Source of the DNA: Pseudoduganella plicata
Lineage (GTDB): Bacteria; Pseudomonadota; Gammaproteobacteria; Burkholderiales; Burkholderiaceae_D
Assembly: GCF_004421005.1 (NCBI RefSeq)
Contig: NZ_CP038026.1
Coordinates: 868,001 to 932,000, forward strand
Direction: 5' to 3'
DNA: 64,000 bases
The notes below the pieces were generated by a model. That model was not told the origin of the DNA, ran no database searches, and was given only the letters and a program-made list of their open reading frames with translations. Positions 62,553 to 64,000 of this stretch are shown here, piece by piece (within the stretch, counting starts at the first letter, position 1; each line of letters starts with the position of its first letter). Both the position numbers and the translations under genes were made by a program.

Positions 62553-63242
62553 ATGAAGATCGCCTGCTACATCCGTAACTCCACCGTGTCCGACACCGTC
62601 AAGGCAATACTTGCAAGGGCCAACCACGAGTCGGTCCATTTTGACAACGAAGCGACGCTGATGCGCACGATCCGGCGCAGCAGTGTCGACCTCATCCTGA
62701 TCGACATGGGCGTGGAACCGCGGGACGACAACAGCATCTTATCGTGGCTGAACCTGCGCACGGGGGACAATACGCCTGTCATTATCGTGTCCCCATTACG
62801 CAGCCCGGAGCTGGCGGCGCTGACGCTCAACAGCGGTGCGGACGACTTCGTCAACCGGCCGTTCGAAGCCGTCGAGTTGGTGGCGCGCATCAACGCGCTG
62901 CTGCGCCGCTGCGCACCGCTGCAGGTACGCCGCTCGATATCGTTCGCCGGTTACACCCTCGACCGCGACAGCGGCCGCTGCACGTTCCGCGACCAGCCCA
63001 TCGAACTGACGCCACGCGAATTCTCCATGGCCTGGATGTTCTTCTCGTCCCCCGGCATCTATATTTCCCGCGAAACGATCGGCTCGGTCATTTGGAGCGC
63101 CGACAGCGAAGTGGCCGGCCGGACGATCGAACAGCACGTCTACAAGCTGCGCAAGAAGCTGCAGGTCGGTGAGGAAAAAGTCGTCATGATCCGCACCGCC
63201 TATTCGCAGGGCTACCGGCTGGAGCTGTGCGCCCCGGAGTGA
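62553..63242 (+). CDS. OmpR/PhoB family regulator with degenerate receiver
   Basis: A 229-residue protein: receiver-like domain (1-120) and OmpR-type winged helix (about 130-228; ELTPREFSMAWMFFSSPG, GRTIEQHVYKLRKKLQ, IRTAYSQGYRLE). The receiver keeps the phosphoacceptor D51 (LILIDMG) but lacks the acidic pair near its start (YIRNST) and has R102-P103 in place of the Lys-Pro switch (VNRPFE). Such changes are typical of receivers that do not follow the usual phosphorylation switch. Similar to HrpG- or other orphan regulators. It lies among pilus genes and is divergent from the ATPase. Confidence 0.82.
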   Translation: MKIACYIRNSTVSDTVKAILARANHESVHFDNEATLMRTIRRSSVDLILIDMGVEPRDDNSILSWLNLRTGDNTPVIIVSPLRSPELAALTLNSGADDFVNRPFEAVELVARINALLRRCAPLQVRRSISFAGYTLDRDSGRCTFRDQPIELTPREFSMAWMFFSSPGIYISRETIGSVIWSADSEVAGRTIEQHVYKLRKKLQVGEEKVVMIRTAYSQGYRLELCAPE

Positions 63243-63250
63243 GCCGCGCG

Positions 63251-63724
63251 TCATGATCCGCCACCCTCGGACAGCGCCGCCGCGTCCAGATTCCGATACA
63301 CCTTCCACGCATACTTGACGCGCAACGCCGCATCGCGCGCGTTGTACGCCCCTACCGCCTCCCATGTAGAACCCATGCGGCGCATATTGTCCGCCAGGAT
63401 CCACGCCGCCACCTGGATGCTGGTGCACGGGTCGTACAGCTGCTGCTCCTCGATACCGTGCTTGCGCAGCAGCGGCAGCCAGCGGCTGTTAATCTGCATC
63501 AGCCCGATATCGTAGGTGCCGTTCTTGTTGGACCGGTTGATGGCGCGCGGGTTCAGTCCCGACTCCGTTTTCGCGATGGCGTACAGCAGGTGCGCGCTGA
63601 CGCCGTAGTAGGACGCGGCTTCTTCCCAGCAGGCGGTGGCTGGGGTGGAGAGCAGGGTCAGGGACATCGCGATGGCGGCCTGGCCTGCTGCTCGTTTCAC
63701 GCCGGTTATGAAGTTATCGTTCAT
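63251..63724 (-). CDS. Lytic transglycosylase (IagB/PilT-of-R64 type)
   Basis: A 157-residue secreted enzyme: N-terminal signal segment (AGQAAIAMSLTLLSTPATAC) and a SLT domain with the catalytic Glu in LLYAIAKTESGLNPRAINRS, then DIGLMQINSRWLPLLRKHGI and AVGAYNARDAALRVKYAWKV. It cuts peptidoglycan to let a pilus or secretion apparatus pass. This small class is typical of type IVb pilus and conjugation clusters. Its start overlaps the stop of the upstream gene by an ATGA junction. Confidence 0.85.
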   Translation of the reverse strand: MNDNFITGVKRAAGQAAIAMSLTLLSTPATACWEEAASYYGVSAHLLYAIAKTESGLNPRAINRSNKNGTYDIGLMQINSRWLPLLRKHGIEEQQLYDPCTSIQVAAWILADNMRRMGSTWEAVGAYNARDAALRVKYAWKVYRNLDAAALSEGGGS

Positions 63725-64000
63725 TGGACATAAAGGAATTTGTCTTCTGGACCGCAGATCATGAGTCGTGCGTTGGCGTCTGGAACAATGATGCCTCGCG
63801 GGTACGTCAGTTCCAGTTTGTGGCTGTACGCAGAATATTCGTAATAGTTGCACGGGCCTCCCAGTGATACTTCCTCGGTTGACAGCGCGATGGCAGGTGC
63901 CGACATCCACAGTTCGGCCTCTACGCCTTGTGCCTTGACAGCGCGTTTAACTGTGACGTCGCCTTTGATCTCGACATCGCGTCCGAGGAACGCATCGTGC
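63721..64000 (-). CDS. C-terminal fragment of a possible pilus-tip (PilV-like) protein
   Basis: The last 92 codons of a protein running off the right edge. The visible part (DAFLGRDVEIKGDVTVKRAV, KAQGVEAELWMSAPAIALST, GGPCNYYEYSAYSHKLELTY, IVPDANARLMICGPEDKFLY) resembles the C-terminal region of type IVb minor pilins or shufflon-type PilV by pattern, in particular the ending in CGxxxKFLYV. It overlaps the lytic transglycosylase by 4 bases, as in R64-type pil operons (pilT-pilV region). The family is not certain from this fragment. Confidence 0.45.
   Translation of the reverse strand, partial: HDAFLGRDVEIKGDVTVKRAVKAQGVEAELWMSAPAIALSTEEVSLGGPCNYYEYSAYSHKLELTYPRGIIVPDANARLMICGPEDKFLYVQ

Overview
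The window is high-GC, densely coded DNA that reads as a chromosomal segment of a betaproteobacterium, most likely Oxalobacteraceae (Massilia/Duganella/Pseudoduganella type). Pointers are the LuxR-RsaM-LuxI quorum-sensing set, a phasin, several c-di-GMP enzymes, many TonB receptors and glycosidases, and short uncharacterised proteins of the kind common in that family. This placement is inference from gene content; there is no rRNA or other marker gene here. I saw no tRNA, rRNA, CRISPR array, insertion sequence or prophage.

Layout. 1-9.1 kb: the start of a chemotaxis receptor behind a TorF-type porin, aroP, and an overlapping pair of a giant hybrid histidine kinase and a PleD-like diguanylate cyclase. 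9.4-15 kb: a PAS-GGDEF-EAL protein, a Crp-like regulator, small proteins and a second amino-acid permease closed by a strong terminator. 15.1-17.3 kb: a complete acyl-homoserine-lactone circuit, luxR < > rsaM > luxI, with a lux-box palindrome at almost the same distance upstream of rsaM and of luxI. 17.8-18.9 kb: an overlapping pair including a DUF4123 (type VI secretion adaptor) protein without vgrG. 18.9-26 kb: a DUF3616 protein, a NarL-type HTH fragment, a phasin, a frameshifted haem protein, small membrane or envelope proteins and a hemerythrin behind an FNR-type palindrome.

27.9-41.8 kb is a carbohydrate-utilisation locus, all on the minus strand: GH3, GH43 (frameshifted), GH2, an ABC solute-binding protein with two permeases but no ATPase, a LacI regulator, a TonB-dependent receptor and a second GH43. 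It probably imports and degrades a plant polysaccharide of the arabinoxylan/arabinan type. Immediately upstream, 41.8-46 kb, a tightly overlapping set (phytanoyl-CoA-type dioxygenase, GNAT acetyltransferase, TcdA/TcdB-like glycosyltransferase, MdfA-like exporter) looks like a small, possibly undescribed biosynthesis-and-export unit.

46-60 kb is housekeeping and accessory: an MscS channel, a zinc metallopeptidase, a LysR regulator divergent from hmgA with a long perfect hairpin between them, a Fur-box-controlled siderophore receptor, a flavin reductase, an unknown Cys-rich protein, a sugar MFS transporter, a DUF455 protein, a PQQ-type sugar dehydrogenase and a secreted transthyretin-like HIU hydrolase. 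60-64 kb holds a KGG-repeat stress protein and a type IV pilus-related group: a PilT-family ATPase, an OmpR-type regulator with a degenerate receiver, a lytic transglycosylase and the C-terminus of what may be a pilus-tip protein running off the right edge.

Regulatory themes are c-di-GMP turnover (three GGDEF proteins, two with EAL), quorum sensing, two TTGAC-N4-GTCAA palindromes suggesting redox control, and iron control. Two genes carry single-base frameshifts that could be real decay or sequence errors.
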